The notes under the pieces were generated by a model that was not told the DNA's origin, made no database searches, and was given only the letters and a program-made list of their open reading frames with translations. 46,246 nt of DNA from Asticcacaulis biprosthecium C19 (lineage in GTDB: Bacteria > Pseudomonadota > Alphaproteobacteria > Caulobacterales > Caulobacteraceae). The stretch covers positions 1,916,027-1,962,272 of the forward strand of contig NZ_GL883077.1 of NCBI RefSeq assembly GCF_000204015.1. The letters are read 5' to 3'. The first letter of the stretch is position 1. Each line of letters starts with the position of its first letter. Shown here piece after piece: positions 7,997 to 16,835 of the stretch. A program made the position numbers and the translations under genes.

Positions 7997-8706
7997 GCGG
8001 AAAACTAGCACTGGACGCCAAGGGGCTGTCAAAAAGCTACAAGATCGGCAAGCTGAAACAGTCGGTTCTGAAGTCCGTCGATTTCAATGCCTTTCACGGT
8101 CAAGTGACCATGGTCATGGGACCTTCGGGTTCCGGTAAATCGACCCTGATCGCCGCCCTGTCGGGGCTGATGAAGCCCGACGAAGGCGAAGTCATGGCGC
8201 TGGGGGAAAACCTGTGGAAGAAGAATCGCGGCAAGGTCGACAAGTTCCGGCTGGATCACTGCGGCTTTATCTTCCAGGGCTTCAACCTGTTCCCGGCGCT
8301 GAACGCCACCGAACAGGTCGAGCAGGTGCTTAAGTATTGCAAAGTGCCCAAGGCCGAGGCGCAACGCCGTGCCAAGGCGGTTCTGGAGTCGGTTGGCCTG
8401 GGCCATCGTCTGAAGCAGTATCCTTCGGAACTGTCCGGGGGGGAGAAGCAACGCGTGGCCATCGCCCGGGCCCTGTCCAAGCAGCCGCAGCTTCTGTTTG
8501 CCGACGAACCGACCTCGGCGCTCGATTCGGTTTCCGGCCAGGTGTGCATCAAGCTGTTGCACCAGGCTGCCAAGGAACGCGGCGCGGCGGTGATCGTCGT
8601 GACCCACGATCCGCGACTGGAAGCCTATGCCGATCGCGTCATTCACATGGAAGACGGCAAGATTCTCAGCGACACCATGGTCGCCGAACCGCCCTATCTT
8701 GCCTGA
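7993..8706 (+). CDS. ABC transporter ATP-binding protein (MacB/LolD/DevA type)
   Basis: A 237-residue ABC ATPase with all motifs intact: Walker A GPSGSGKST (43-51), Q-loop FQGFNLFP, signature LSGGEKQRVAIARAL, Walker B LLFADEP followed by the D-loop SALD, and the switch His in VVTHD. It belongs to the LolD/MacB/DevA group that partners FtsX-fold permeases. The start overlaps the permease stop, which fixes it over a longer open frame upstream. The following HlyD gene starts 42 bases after its stop. Confidence 0.92.
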   Translation: MSGKLALDAKGLSKSYKIGKLKQSVLKSVDFNAFHGQVTMVMGPSGSGKSTLIAALSGLMKPDEGEVMALGENLWKKNRGKVDKFRLDHCGFIFQGFNLFPALNATEQVEQVLKYCKVPKAEAQRRAKAVLESVGLGHRLKQYPSELSGGEKQRVAIARALSKQPQLLFADEPTSALDSVSGQVCIKLLHQAAKERGAAVIVVTHDPRLEAYADRVIHMEDGKILSDTMVAEPPYLA

Positions 8707-8748
8707 GATAAACGTTCCTTGTTTAAGATTTTGAACCAGAGAAAACAG

Positions 8749-9729
8749 ATGTCCCGCAAATTTCTCCGCTCCTCAGCCCTGGCCCTGGCCCTGATCGCCG
8801 CCGGCACGCTTGCGGCCTGTAACCCGCAGCCCCGCGGCGGTGCCAAGGGGGATCCCAAGGCCGCCGTCAAGGCGCCTCCCAGTCCTTACGCCGCCCTGGC
8901 GGCCGGCAAGGTCGACGTCGAAGGCGGGGTCATCGAAATCGCCGCCCGGCGTGCCGGCATTGTCGAGGAGGTCTATGTCCAGGAAGGTGACATGGTCACC
9001 AAGGGACAGATCCTGGCCAAGCAGGAAGACCGCGACTCCATCCTGGCGGTCAACAGTTCGCGGGCGGCTGTCACCCAGGCGGAAAGCCAGTTGGCCCTGA
9101 CCCAGGTCACCATCACCACCGCCCAGCGCGAATACGACCGCCTGGCCAAGTTGGCGCCCAGCAACTTCGTCGCTCAGCAAAAGCTGGACCAGGCGCGCGA
9201 CGCCATCGCCACCGCCCAGGCCACCCTGGGCACGCAACAGGCCGCTGTCGCCACCGCCCGGGCGCAACTGGCCCAGTCCCAGTACAATCTGGAACTGACC
9301 ACGGTGCGCGCGCCGATGGACGGCAAGATCATCCGCCGGTACGCTCAGCCGGGCGTCGGCGCTTCGACCCTGAACGTTTCGAACATGTTCGACCTGGAAC
9401 CGTCCATTCCGCATATCGTCCGCTCGGAAATCGTCGAAAGCGCCATTCCGCTGGTGGCGGTCGGTCAGGAGGTCGAAATCATCCCCGAAGCCGACCCGAC
9501 CAAGCTGTATGTCGGCAAGGTTCTGCGTATTGCGGCAACGTTCGGCGCCCGCAAGCTCAAATCGGATGGCGGCAACGAAGCCAGCGATGAACGAGTCGTC
9601 GAAGTCGTGGTGTCGGCGGACGGTACGCCGTTCTTGATCGGCCAGCGCGTTCTGGTCAAGTTCATGAAGTCGGGCGAAAAGGCAGGGATCAAGCGCGACG
9701 CGCCGGCACCTGCGGCGCCGCCGAAGTAG
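8749..9729 (+). CDS. HlyD/MacA-like periplasmic adaptor lipoprotein
   Basis: A 326-residue membrane-fusion protein that would link the ABC permease to an outer-membrane factor. The chosen ATG gives a lipoprotein signal with lipobox TLAAC (Cys24), so it is probably lipid-anchored in the inner membrane. A TTG ten codons upstream would spoil this. Domains in order: a split biotinyl-lipoyl part (VEEVYVQEGDMVTKGQ, about 80-95, and TVRAPMDGKIIR), an alpha-helical hairpin rich in Ala/Gln/Thr (about 105-185), then beta-barrel and membrane-proximal parts. It ends in Ala/Pro. It is the last gene of the exporter operon and is followed directly by a strong terminator. Confidence 0.88.
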   Translation: MSRKFLRSSALALALIAAGTLAACNPQPRGGAKGDPKAAVKAPPSPYAALAAGKVDVEGGVIEIAARRAGIVEEVYVQEGDMVTKGQILAKQEDRDSILAVNSSRAAVTQAESQLALTQVTITTAQREYDRLAKLAPSNFVAQQKLDQARDAIATAQATLGTQQAAVATARAQLAQSQYNLELTTVRAPMDGKIIRRYAQPGVGASTLNVSNMFDLEPSIPHIVRSEIVESAIPLVAVGQEVEIIPEADPTKLYVGKVLRIAATFGARKLKSDGGNEASDERVVEVVVSADGTPFLIGQRVLVKFMKSGEKAGIKRDAPAPAAPPK

Positions 9730-9759
9730 GTCAAGCCGTCTGCGAGCACCGCCTCAGCC

Positions 9760-9791
9760 AACCGCCTCCGGCCAGCCGGAGGCGGTTTTTT
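9760..9791 (+). terminator. Intrinsic terminator of the ABC/HlyD operon
   Basis: The strong GC stem AACCGCCTCCGG/CCGGAGGCGGTT is followed by a run of six T residues. It lies 30 bases after the HlyD stop. Confidence 0.92.
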
Positions 9792-9852
9792 GTTGGGCTG
9801 TTACTGCAATTTAACGCCGCTGCGGTATGCAGGGAGGGTGAAACCTATTTCC

Positions 9853-10968
9853 ATGACCCTGCCGTTCGCCTCCACCGTCACGCCCGCCGATATCCCGGCG
9901 CGGCGCGGGGGCGCCAGCCTGGACGTCCTGCGCTTCCTGGCGGCGGCCTTTATTCTGCTGTTCCACTTTGGCCCATCGGCGCCGGTCAATCTGCGCCTCG
10001 TCAGCCCGATCTTCGAACAGGGCTGGCTGGCGACGGATTTTTTCTTGATGCTGTCGGGATTTGTGCTGTCGCGGGCCTATGGCGACCGACTGACACAATC
10101 TCAGATGCGTCCGACTCACTTCTTCCTGAAGCGGTTTGCCCGGCTGTGGCCGTCGCATCTCGTGGTGCTGCTGACCTTTGCTGCCTTTGTCGTGGCCGCG
10201 ACTTTGCTGGGCTTTGCACCGAAACACGGCGATCATTACGGACTGAACGCGTTGTTCGCCCAGGCCTTCATGGTCCATGGCTGGGGGATTATCGGGACGC
10301 CAACCTGGAATATTCCGACCTGGACCCTGTCAGCCCTCCTGGTCTGTTACGGCCTGTTCGCGGTCTATGCCCGCTGGATCCACAATCGGCCGGTGGTCGT
10401 GTTGGCGGGGGTGGCCATTACGGTCCTGGTGATCGGTCATGTCCTGGCCGAGACCCTGGCGAAGCACGCCTTCGCCGATCTGCCGCTGGCCTGGGGGCTG
10501 TTGCGGGCCATTCCCTTGTTTATCCTTGGCAATCTGATCGAACGCGCTACGGCCCGATTGCGGCTGGGCCAGGCTGCGTTCTGGCCGTTGCTGACGTTCG
10601 CCCTGACCGCTGCCACAGGCCTCGCCCTGTTGCCGCGTCATTTATTGCTGGATACAGTCATCCTGCTACTTCTGGGGACGGTCCTGGCTGTGTCCGGAGC
10701 AGCGACGTTCCGCGAAACTGCCGTGACGCAACGCGTCGGGCGGGCGTCATTCGCCCTGTTCCTGACCCATTCCCTGGTCGGCGCCGTGTGGTTCAGCCTG
10801 ACGCCGAAAGTGGTCGCCGCGCTGGGGCTGGGCCAGCCGGCGCAGTGGGCGCTGTGGGCGACGGCCTTGCTGGCGGCGATGATCACGGCCTTCCTGTTCG
10901 ATGCCGTTATCGACAAGCCGCTTAGCACCTGGGTGTCAAAACTCAGCTTTGTGCGCGGTGGGGTTTAG
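9853..10968 (+). CDS. Acyltransferase family 3 (OafA/NodX-like) membrane protein
   Basis: A 371-residue multi-spanning membrane acyltransferase of the type that O-acetylates or succinylates surface glycans. The N-terminus has LDVLRFLAAAFILLFHF, with the conserved R and His of the family (usually R..A...V...H), followed by FFLMLSGFVLS and a FFLKRFARLWP stretch typical of AT3 enzymes. About ten hydrophobic helices follow. A GTG 15 bases earlier sits too close to the AGGGAGG ribosome site, so the ATG is preferred, though its own spacing is long. It stands alone after the exporter terminator. The acceptor glycan is unknown. Confidence 0.85.
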   Translation: MTLPFASTVTPADIPARRGGASLDVLRFLAAAFILLFHFGPSAPVNLRLVSPIFEQGWLATDFFLMLSGFVLSRAYGDRLTQSQMRPTHFFLKRFARLWPSHLVVLLTFAAFVVAATLLGFAPKHGDHYGLNALFAQAFMVHGWGIIGTPTWNIPTWTLSALLVCYGLFAVYARWIHNRPVVVLAGVAITVLVIGHVLAETLAKHAFADLPLAWGLLRAIPLFILGNLIERATARLRLGQAAFWPLLTFALTAATGLALLPRHLLLDTVILLLLGTVLAVSGAATFRETAVTQRVGRASFALFLTHSLVGAVWFSLTPKVVAALGLGQPAQWALWATALLAAMITAFLFDAVIDKPLSTWVSKLSFVRGGV

Positions 10969-11035
10969 GCACGTATGGCGGATGCGAAAAAATCCTGATA
11001 AGCCTTGTGTGAACACTTTGGCGAGGGGAAAGTAC

Positions 11036-11527
11036 GTGTTTCGAACAACTATTGCCCTGATTATTCTGACCTTATCCGGCAGTTTGATGGCCTCGGCGTC
11101 GGTTGCCGCCACTGAGATCTATGTCACACAAAGTTCTGCCGGCCGATGGTGTGCATATCGCGACAATGCCGCCTTCCGCCATAATGCTGACGACGCGCCC
11201 CTCATGGCGGTGATCAGCTTGGACGCGGGGGAGTTGCGACCAGTCGTTGTCAATATCCAGCGTGGACCCGAATCGTCGTTCAAGGATCGATACAGTTTCA
11301 CCAGCAGCGATGCGTACAAGGTGAAGCGCACTCTCTCGATCATTGGGGAAACGGATACTGACTATGTCTATGAATTTTCTGGCGACACACTTGTGAAAAG
11401 TCCAGTGCCGAATCGGGAATCTCCCAATATGCTGAAACCTGACCCGTATCCGCTGAGTTATTTTGAAGGGCTGGAAGATTTCCTGATTCAGGTACTCGCC
11501 GGTTCTGACGCGACAGGTTGCCAGTAA
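11036..11527 (+). CDS. Secreted protein of unknown function
   Basis: A 163-residue protein with a GTG start, chosen because GAGGGG lies eight bases before it and the product then begins with a clean signal peptide (FRTTIALIILTLSGSLMASASVAA). Earlier in-frame starts would place about 45 unlikely residues in front and overlap the acyltransferase. The mature part, about 135 residues, has two Cys (one near the start in WCAYRD, one in the final GCQ), possibly disulphide-bonded. I do not recognise a family. It is a separate unit between the acyltransferase and the convergent nadC. Confidence 0.65.
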   Translation: MFRTTIALIILTLSGSLMASASVAATEIYVTQSSAGRWCAYRDNAAFRHNADDAPLMAVISLDAGELRPVVVNIQRGPESSFKDRYSFTSSDAYKVKRTLSIIGETDTDYVYEFSGDTLVKSPVPNRESPNMLKPDPYPLSYFEGLEDFLIQVLAGSDATGCQ

Positions 11528-11528
11528 G

Positions 11529-11550
11529 ACGGCGCCCGGCAGGGCGCCGT
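11529..11550. terminator. Hairpin between convergent genes
   Basis: A 9-bp stem ACGGCGCCC/GGGCGCCGT with a GGCA loop sits between the stop codons of the secreted protein and nadC. It has no T-tract, so it may be a weak or factor-aided bidirectional terminator. Confidence 0.5.
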
Positions 11551-11554
11551 AGTC

Positions 11555-12403
11555 TCAAACCGCGTCGAGGCCGATATCGAAGTTCGGCGCCGAATGGGTG
11601 AGGGCGCCGACCGAGATCACGTCAACCCCGGCTTCGGCGATGGCGCGGACCGTATCGAGATTGACCCCGCCCGAGGCTTCCAGAATGGTCTTGCCGGCCG
11701 CCAGCTTCACCGCCTCGGCGTACATGTCGATCGAGAAGTTATCGAGCAGCAATACGTCAGGCGCATAGGGGAGGGCCTGTTTCAGTTGGGCGATCGAGTC
11801 GACTTCGATCTCGATCTTCATGGTGTGGCCGACGCCGGCCTTGGCGCGTTCCATCGCCTGGGCGACGCCGCCACAGATGGCGATGTGGTTGTCCTTTATC
11901 AGGATGGCGTCGTCCAGGCCATAACGGTGGTTATGGCCGCCGCCGCACTTGACGGCGTGCTTCTGCAGGGCGCGCAAAAGCGGCAGGGTCTTGCGGGTAC
12001 AGGCGATCTTGGTTTTAAGCCCATCGACCGTCGCGACATATTTCGAGGTCAGAGTGGCGACGCCTGACAGGTGACACAGAAGGTTGAGCGCCACGCGCTC
12101 GGCGGCCAGGATGGCGCGGGCCTTGCCTTCAACCCGGGCGATCACCGCGCCAGGGGCGACCTGGCTGCCGTCGGGAAGCAGGATTTCGAAACGGGCCTGC
12201 GGGTCCATGAACGACATGGCCAGGCGGGCGCAGTCGATACCGGCGGAGATGCCTTCCTCACGCGCCTTGAACTCGGCCTTGAAGCGGGCATTGGGGGCGA
12301 TGACCGCCTGGGCGGTGACATCGCCGGCCAGGCCCAGATCCTCCCGCAAAGCGTCCTTGATTACGGGTTCGACGAGCAGATCGGGCAGACCGGTCAGGTA
12401 CAT
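11555..12403 (-). CDS. nadC: NadC, nicotinate-nucleotide pyrophosphorylase (carboxylating)
   Basis: A 282-residue quinolinate phosphoribosyltransferase, which converts quinolinate and PRPP to nicotinate mononucleotide with loss of CO2. Typical segments are EDLGLAGDVTAQAV, ERVALNLLCHLSGVAT, CTRKTLPLLRALQKHAV, GGHNHRYGLDDAILIKDNH and LEASGGVNLDTV with the C-terminal GVDVISVGALTHS. The basic residues that bind the substrate are all in place. It starts at the base where nadB ends (TGATG overlap), and is the last gene of the nadABC operon. Confidence 0.95.
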   Translation of the reverse strand: MYLTGLPDLLVEPVIKDALREDLGLAGDVTAQAVIAPNARFKAEFKAREEGISAGIDCARLAMSFMDPQARFEILLPDGSQVAPGAVIARVEGKARAILAAERVALNLLCHLSGVATLTSKYVATVDGLKTKIACTRKTLPLLRALQKHAVKCGGGHNHRYGLDDAILIKDNHIAICGGVAQAMERAKAGVGHTMKIEIEVDSIAQLKQALPYAPDVLLLDNFSIDMYAEAVKLAAGKTILEASGGVNLDTVRAIAEAGVDVISVGALTHSAPNFDIGLDAV

Positions 12404-13932
12404 CAGGCAAGTTCCCCTTGTGGAGCGCGGACGTCAGTCCAGCGCGTAAATGTGCGCTTGGCCGTAGCCGAGGTGTGCGGATAATCGCTGCGGTAATGAG
12501 AACCGCGACTCTCGGTCCGTTGCAAGGCCGAAACCGCAATCAGGCGTGCACTGATCAGAGGTAATGCACCGGGATAGCGCGTTTCCAGCGCTTCGATCAG
12601 GCTTATCAGTTCGCCGAGGCCTCTGGCGTCGCGGACCAGGCCGGCATGCAGGCTCATGGCTTCGCGCAGGCGCTGGAGGTCGGCGGCGCCCACCAGGGGC
12701 GGCACGGCCGGTATGATGGCGTCCTTCGGATCCGGCGTGCGCAGTTCGGTAATCGCGGTTTCGCCCACGCGCTCGCCAAAGGCCGCGGCTTCCAGCAGAG
12801 AGTTGGAAGCCAGGCGGTTTGCGCCATGGACTCCCGTCGAGGCGCATTCGCCGGCAGCGTAAAGGCCTTTGAGGGAGGTGTGGCCGGAGATGTCGGTGGC
12901 GATACCGCCCATATGATAGTGGGCCGCCGGGGCGACGGGCAGGGGCATGGTGCGCGGGTCGACGCCTTGCGCCATGCACGAGGCGAAGACGGTCGGGAAC
13001 TCCGCCGGGAAGTGATCTCCGATGGCCTGACGGCAATCGAGAAAGGCACCTCGGCCGGACGCGTTCGCCTTGTGCACGGCGCGGGCGACGATATCGCGCG
13101 GGGCCAGTTCGCCGTCGGGGTGGTCTTCGAAGGCAAAGCGGACGCCATCCTTGTCGACGAGCGTGGCGCCTTCGCCGCGTAAGGCTTCGGTGGCCAAAGG
13201 CGCCGGGTCGAGGCCAAACTTCAGCCCCGTCGGGTGGAACTGGACGAATTCCGGATCGGCGATAACGGCGCCGGCCAGGGCGGCCATGGCCATGCCTTCG
13301 CCGCGCAGATTGGCCGGGTTGGTCGTTACGGCGAACAGCCCGCCCGATCCGCCACTGGCCATGATCACGGCCTGAGCAAACACATGGACGCGCCGTTCGC
13401 CGTGCTGCACCACGGCGCCGATCACATCTCCCTCGTGCGATGTGATCAGTCCGAGGGCAAAAGCCGGTTCCCAGATCTCGATATGCGTGGCGCCCTGGGC
13501 GGCATTGACCACCGCCTCCAATATCGCCTTGCCGGCCAGGTCGCCGCCGACGCGGGCAACGCGGGCCAGGCCGTGGGCGGCCTCGCGGTTGAGGACGAAG
13601 TCGCCATTGGCCGCGTGGTCGAAAGGCGCGCCCATATCGTTGAGCTTGCGCACCGTTTCTGGCCCCATATCGGTCAGGGTCCTGGCGGCCAGTTCGTCGA
13701 CAATGCCGGCGCCGGCGGCGATGGTGTCCTTAGCATGGGCTTCAGGGGAATCTTCATCCGACAGTGCCGCGGCGATACCGCCCTGGGCCCAGGCAGAGGA
13801 ACAGGCAACGCCCAGCGCCACAGGGGCCAGGACAAGGGTCTTGTAAGGAGCGGTGTTGAGCGCGACCGAAAGACCGGCCAGACCGGCGCCGATGACCAGG
13901 GGACCGTTGTGGATATAGGTTTCAGCGGCCAT
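12403..13932 (-). CDS. nadB: NadB, L-aspartate oxidase
   Basis: A 509-residue FAD enzyme that oxidises L-aspartate to iminoaspartate, the substrate of NadA. It has the FAD-binding VIGAGLAGLSVAL near residue 13, SSAWAQGGIAAAL, the catalytic HYHMGGI region, and the second FAD motif ECASTGVHGANRLASNSLLE. The C-terminal helical domain is present. It ends with DVRAPQGELA, overlapping the nadC start by one base. It follows nadA by 34 bases. The family length is 510-540, so it appears complete. Confidence 0.95.
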   Translation of the reverse strand: MAAETYIHNGPLVIGAGLAGLSVALNTAPYKTLVLAPVALGVACSSAWAQGGIAAALSDEDSPEAHAKDTIAAGAGIVDELAARTLTDMGPETVRKLNDMGAPFDHAANGDFVLNREAAHGLARVARVGGDLAGKAILEAVVNAAQGATHIEIWEPAFALGLITSHEGDVIGAVVQHGERRVHVFAQAVIMASGGSGGLFAVTTNPANLRGEGMAMAALAGAVIADPEFVQFHPTGLKFGLDPAPLATEALRGEGATLVDKDGVRFAFEDHPDGELAPRDIVARAVHKANASGRGAFLDCRQAIGDHFPAEFPTVFASCMAQGVDPRTMPLPVAPAAHYHMGGIATDISGHTSLKGLYAAGECASTGVHGANRLASNSLLEAAAFGERVGETAITELRTPDPKDAIIPAVPPLVGAADLQRLREAMSLHAGLVRDARGLGELISLIEALETRYPGALPLISARLIAVSALQRTESRGSHYRSDYPHTSATAKRTFTRWTDVRAPQGELA

Positions 13933-13966
13933 GATAGGCCTCCTTCCAGCTTCGCGAGGCGAAGGA

Positions 13967-15058
13967 TTAAGAAATCATCTCGACATCGACATGGTGTCTG
14001 GCCTTGACCATGTCGTAGCGGGCGGGCTTGGCCAAAGGCGGCATGTCGATCATGCGCTGCACAGCCTGGGCGGCGCGCGGGATCAGCTCAGGATCGACCG
14101 TGACCTCATATTGGTGCTTGACCAGGCTGTCATAGATGCCCTGCAGAGTGATCCGCTTCATGTGCGGACACAGGTTGCAAGGTCGCAGGAACTCGACGCC
14201 TGGCGCGTCGGCGGTGACATTGTCGGCCATCGAGCATTCGGTGATCAGCACCACCTGCTTTGGCTGGTTCTTCGTCACATAGTCGGCCATGGCCGTGGTC
14301 GAACCGGTGAAATCCGAAGCGGCGATAACATCGGGCGGGCATTCCGGGTGGGCCAGGACGACGGCGCCGGGATGGGCGGCGCGGACATCGGCGATGTCGC
14401 TGGCGTTGAAGCGCTCATGCACCTCGCAGGCACCGGCCCAGGCGATGATCTTGATATCGGTCTGGCGGGCGACATTCTTGGCCAGGAACTGGTCAGGGAT
14501 CAGGATGACGCGGTCGGTTCCCCATTGCTTGGCCGCCCATTCGACGACCTGGACGGCATTGGCCGAGGTGCAGCAGATGTCGGTCTCGGCCTTCACGTCG
14601 GCTGTGGTGTTGACATAGGTGACGACCGGTACGCCGGGATAACGTTGCTTGATCAGGCGGACATCGGCGCCGGTAATCCCAGAGGCCAGCGAGCAGCCGG
14701 CACGCAGATCGGGGATCAGAACCGTCTTTTCCGGCGCCAGGATCTTGGAGGTTTCGGCCATGAAGTGGACGCCGCCCTGGATGATGATGGCGGCTTCCGA
14801 TTTGGCCGCTTCGCGCGCCAGACCCAAGCTGTCGCCGACATAGTCACCGACCCCGTGGAAAATCTCAGGCGTCATGTAATTATGGGCCAGGACGACCGCG
14901 TTCTTTTCTTTTTTCAACCGGTTGATGGCGGCGATCAAAGGCGCATGGAGCTGCCATTCCAGTTCGGAGACCTTGCCGGCCAGACGTGCGCGGATGGCCG
15001 CGGTTTCGGCTTCAACCTGAGGGGTGAACTCTAAGGGAAATGCAGTGTCCGGCATCAT
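13967..15058 (-). CDS. nadA: NadA, quinolinate synthase
   Basis: A 363-residue [4Fe-4S] enzyme that condenses iminoaspartate with dihydroxyacetone phosphate to quinolinate. The three cluster cysteines can be placed by family motifs: Cys122 in AGCSLA, Cys211 in [10 protein letters not shown], and Cys297 in [32 protein letters not shown] and HPECPPDVI are also typical. The second codon is also ATG; either could start. First gene of the nadA-nadB-nadC operon, with a perfect palindrome 17 bases upstream that probably regulates it. Confidence 0.95.
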   Translation of the reverse strand: MMPDTAFPLEFTPQVEAETAAIRARLAGKVSELEWQLHAPLIAAINRLKKEKNAVVLAHNYMTPEIFHGVGDYVGDSLGLAREAAKSEAAIIIQGGVHFMAETSKILAPEKTVLIPDLRAGCSLASGITGADVRLIKQRYPGVPVVTYVNTTADVKAETDICCTSANAVQVVEWAAKQWGTDRVILIPDQFLAKNVARQTDIKIIAWAGACEVHERFNASDIADVRAAHPGAVVLAHPECPPDVIAASDFTGSTTAMADYVTKNQPKQVVLITECSMADNVTADAPGVEFLRPCNLCPHMKRITLQGIYDSLVKHQYEVTVDPELIPRAAQAVQRMIDMPPLAKPARYDMVKARHHVDVEMIS

Positions 15059-15074
15059 CTCGATCCTTTTCGAC

Positions 15075-15099
15075 CCTTATGCTCATTTTCAGCATAAGG
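15075..15099. promoter_or_regulatory. Operator candidate of the nadABC operon
   Basis: CCTTATGCT and AGCATAAGG form a perfect 9-bp inverted repeat with a 7-base spacer, just upstream of the nadA start. The site is well placed to block transcription. In alphaproteobacteria nadABC is known to be regulated by NadQ, a Nudix-related repressor; assignment of this palindrome to NadQ is inference, because no regulator gene is in the window. Confidence 0.6.
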
Positions 15100-15184
15100 T
15101 GCTTTTAAAATAGCCACATCGGTGCAGGATGCAATATGGACCTCTCACAAACATGATCACGAATTATGACAATTGACGGCATTA

Positions 15185-15206
15185 CATTTAGTCATTAAGC
15201 TAAATG
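15185..15206. promoter_or_regulatory. Inverted repeat just before the SRPBCC gene
   Basis: CATTTAG and CTAAATG are separated by 8 bases and end 16 bases before the start codon, directly ahead of the GGAGGGG ribosome site. The position suits a repressor site or an RNA hairpin acting on translation. AT-rich sequence surrounds it. The protein is unknown. Confidence 0.35.
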
Positions 15207-15222
15207 ACGAATGGAGGGGACC

Positions 15223-16188
15223 ATGACTGAGGACAAGCCGGCCGGCCGTATATACTTTAGAAAGGCCTTGTTGTGGGCTATCCTGGCGGGACTGGGCATC
15301 TTCCTTCCCTACTACGCGATCCTGTTCCTGAAGGATCGCACTTTCAACCCGTTCTCGGGCGAAACGCCGTCGTGGCTGTATAACGGCAGTATCCTGCTTT
15401 TGCTGCCCCTGGCGCAGGGCTTTGCCGCTGCGCTGGGCCTGGGGCGTGACAAGGTGAGGGGCGGCGAGGGCTTCGGCCTGATCTTCTGTGTGCTGATCGT
15501 CGACTGCCTGATTGCCGTTTTGCCACTGCGCGAAGGGGTGATCTGCCTGATCATGGCCTCGCCCCTTCTGCTGGGGCTTATCGCCTTCGGCTATGTCGTC
15601 GGCCGCATCGTGGCGCGGAGGGGCAAAAGCCGATCGGCTTCGGTCAGCCTGGCGCCTCTGGCCCTGGTTCTGGTGATTGGAGAAACCCTTGGTCCTGTCC
15701 CTGATGTCGCGCGCGAGGTCTCGAGCAGCGTGATGATTGACGCGCCTGCGGACGTGGTCTGGCGCTACGTCGTCAGCTATCCCGAGATCACCGAGACGCC
15801 CGACTACTGGGTGTGGCAGATGGGCCTGCCGTCGCCGACACACTCGGTCGCCGAAGCTCCCGCCGTGGGTGCTCGCCGGCAGTGCCGCTTTACCGGCGGC
15901 CATGCCTTTGACGAGCGGATCACTGTTCTCGAGCCCAACCGGCGCCTGGTTTTCGCCGTCACCGGCCAGATGCAGCATCCGGAAATCTTCGGCCACCTGA
16001 CCTTTGACGAGGGCGAGGTCGTGCTGACGCCGCTAAGCGATGGCCGCACCAAGTTGACCATGACCGGCCGCTATCGGTTGAATGTTCGTCCGGCGGCCTA
16101 TTTCGCCGGCTGGGCCGAGGACGTGACGCGGCAGATCCATCGCCGGACCATGGCGCAGATGAAGCAACTGGCCGAAGCCGACACGTAA
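15223..16188 (+). CDS. Membrane protein with C-terminal SRPBCC domain
   Basis: A 321-residue protein. The N-terminal half has about five hydrophobic segments (starting ALLWAILAGLGIFLPYYAIL). From about residue 165 a SRPBCC/polyketide-cyclase-like domain begins: VMIDAPADVVWRYVVSYPEI is the usual first strand and helix, followed by the LTMTGRYRL and long C-terminal helix typical of the fold, which binds hydrophobic ligands. The start is the ATG six bases... after GGAGGGG; an ATG 12 bases earlier has no ribosome site. The function is not known. It stands alone, divergent from nadA. Confidence 0.7.
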   Translation: MTEDKPAGRIYFRKALLWAILAGLGIFLPYYAILFLKDRTFNPFSGETPSWLYNGSILLLLPLAQGFAAALGLGRDKVRGGEGFGLIFCVLIVDCLIAVLPLREGVICLIMASPLLLGLIAFGYVVGRIVARRGKSRSASVSLAPLALVLVIGETLGPVPDVAREVSSSVMIDAPADVVWRYVVSYPEITETPDYWVWQMGLPSPTHSVAEAPAVGARRQCRFTGGHAFDERITVLEPNRRLVFAVTGQMQHPEIFGHLTFDEGEVVLTPLSDGRTKLTMTGRYRLNVRPAAYFAGWAEDVTRQIHRRTMAQMKQLAEADT

Positions 16189-16281
16189 AAAAACGTCCGG
16201 GTCTTTAAAAAGGTTCTGGCCTGTATTGAATCCTTACGATGCGGGCCATATCTCGTTACCATCATTCTGAGGAGATTTTTC

Positions 16282-16752
16282 ATGGCCGATGCTGCTGTTT
16301 CCACTGAAGTCGATCACGACAAGACCGTGGGCAAGGAACTGTCGAAGGTCCTCGCCGACAGCTATAACCTTTACCTGAAGACCCACGGCTATCACTGGAA
16401 TGTCCGCGGTTTGACCTTCCGTTCGCTGCACCTGCTGTTCATGGATCAGTATACGGAACAGTGGACGGCGCTGGACGAGATTGCCGAGCGCATCCTCGCC
16501 CTGGGCCAGACCGCGCCGATGACCGGTACGGCCTTTGCCGGACTGACCTCGGTTCCGGAAGGCGATCCGAAAAAGACTGCCGAGGATATGGTCCGCGATC
16601 TGGCGGATGGCCACAAGCAGGTGATCGCGACGTTGAAGTCGCTGGTCGCCGCCGCTGAAAAGGCTGGAGACGGTCCGTCTCAGGACCTGGCCAATACGCG
16701 TTTGGCAGCCCATGAGAAGCATTTGTGGATGCTGAACGCCACGCTCGGCTGA
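16282..16752 (+). CDS. dps: Dps, DNA-binding ferritin-like protein from starved cells
   Basis: A 156-residue Dps-family miniferritin, which forms a dodecamer that oxidises and stores iron using peroxide and protects DNA. The ferroxidase residues sit in THGYHWNVRG (His) and LDEIAERIL (Asp, Glu), between neighbouring subunits. The N-terminal tail of about 20 residues is short, acidic and only moderately basic (two Lys), so DNA binding is uncertain. There is a good GAGGAG ribosome site and a strong terminator after it, so it is a single-gene unit, as usual for dps. Confidence 0.93.
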   Translation: MADAAVSTEVDHDKTVGKELSKVLADSYNLYLKTHGYHWNVRGLTFRSLHLLFMDQYTEQWTALDEIAERILALGQTAPMTGTAFAGLTSVPEGDPKKTAEDMVRDLADGHKQVIATLKSLVAAAEKAGDGPSQDLANTRLAAHEKHLWMLNATLG

Positions 16753-16777
16753 TCGGGTTTTGACAGTTGGATTTTGA

Positions 16778-16811
16778 GAAGCCTCCGGTTGGTTCCGGGG
16801 GCTTCTTTTTT
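16778..16811 (+). terminator. Intrinsic terminator after dps
   Basis: The stem GAAGCCTCCGG/CCGGGGGCTTC (one G-T pair) has a 6-base loop and six T residues after it. It lies 26 bases past the dps stop. Confidence 0.92.
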
Positions 16812-16835
16812 GTGTTGCCGACCACCTCCGGAAAA

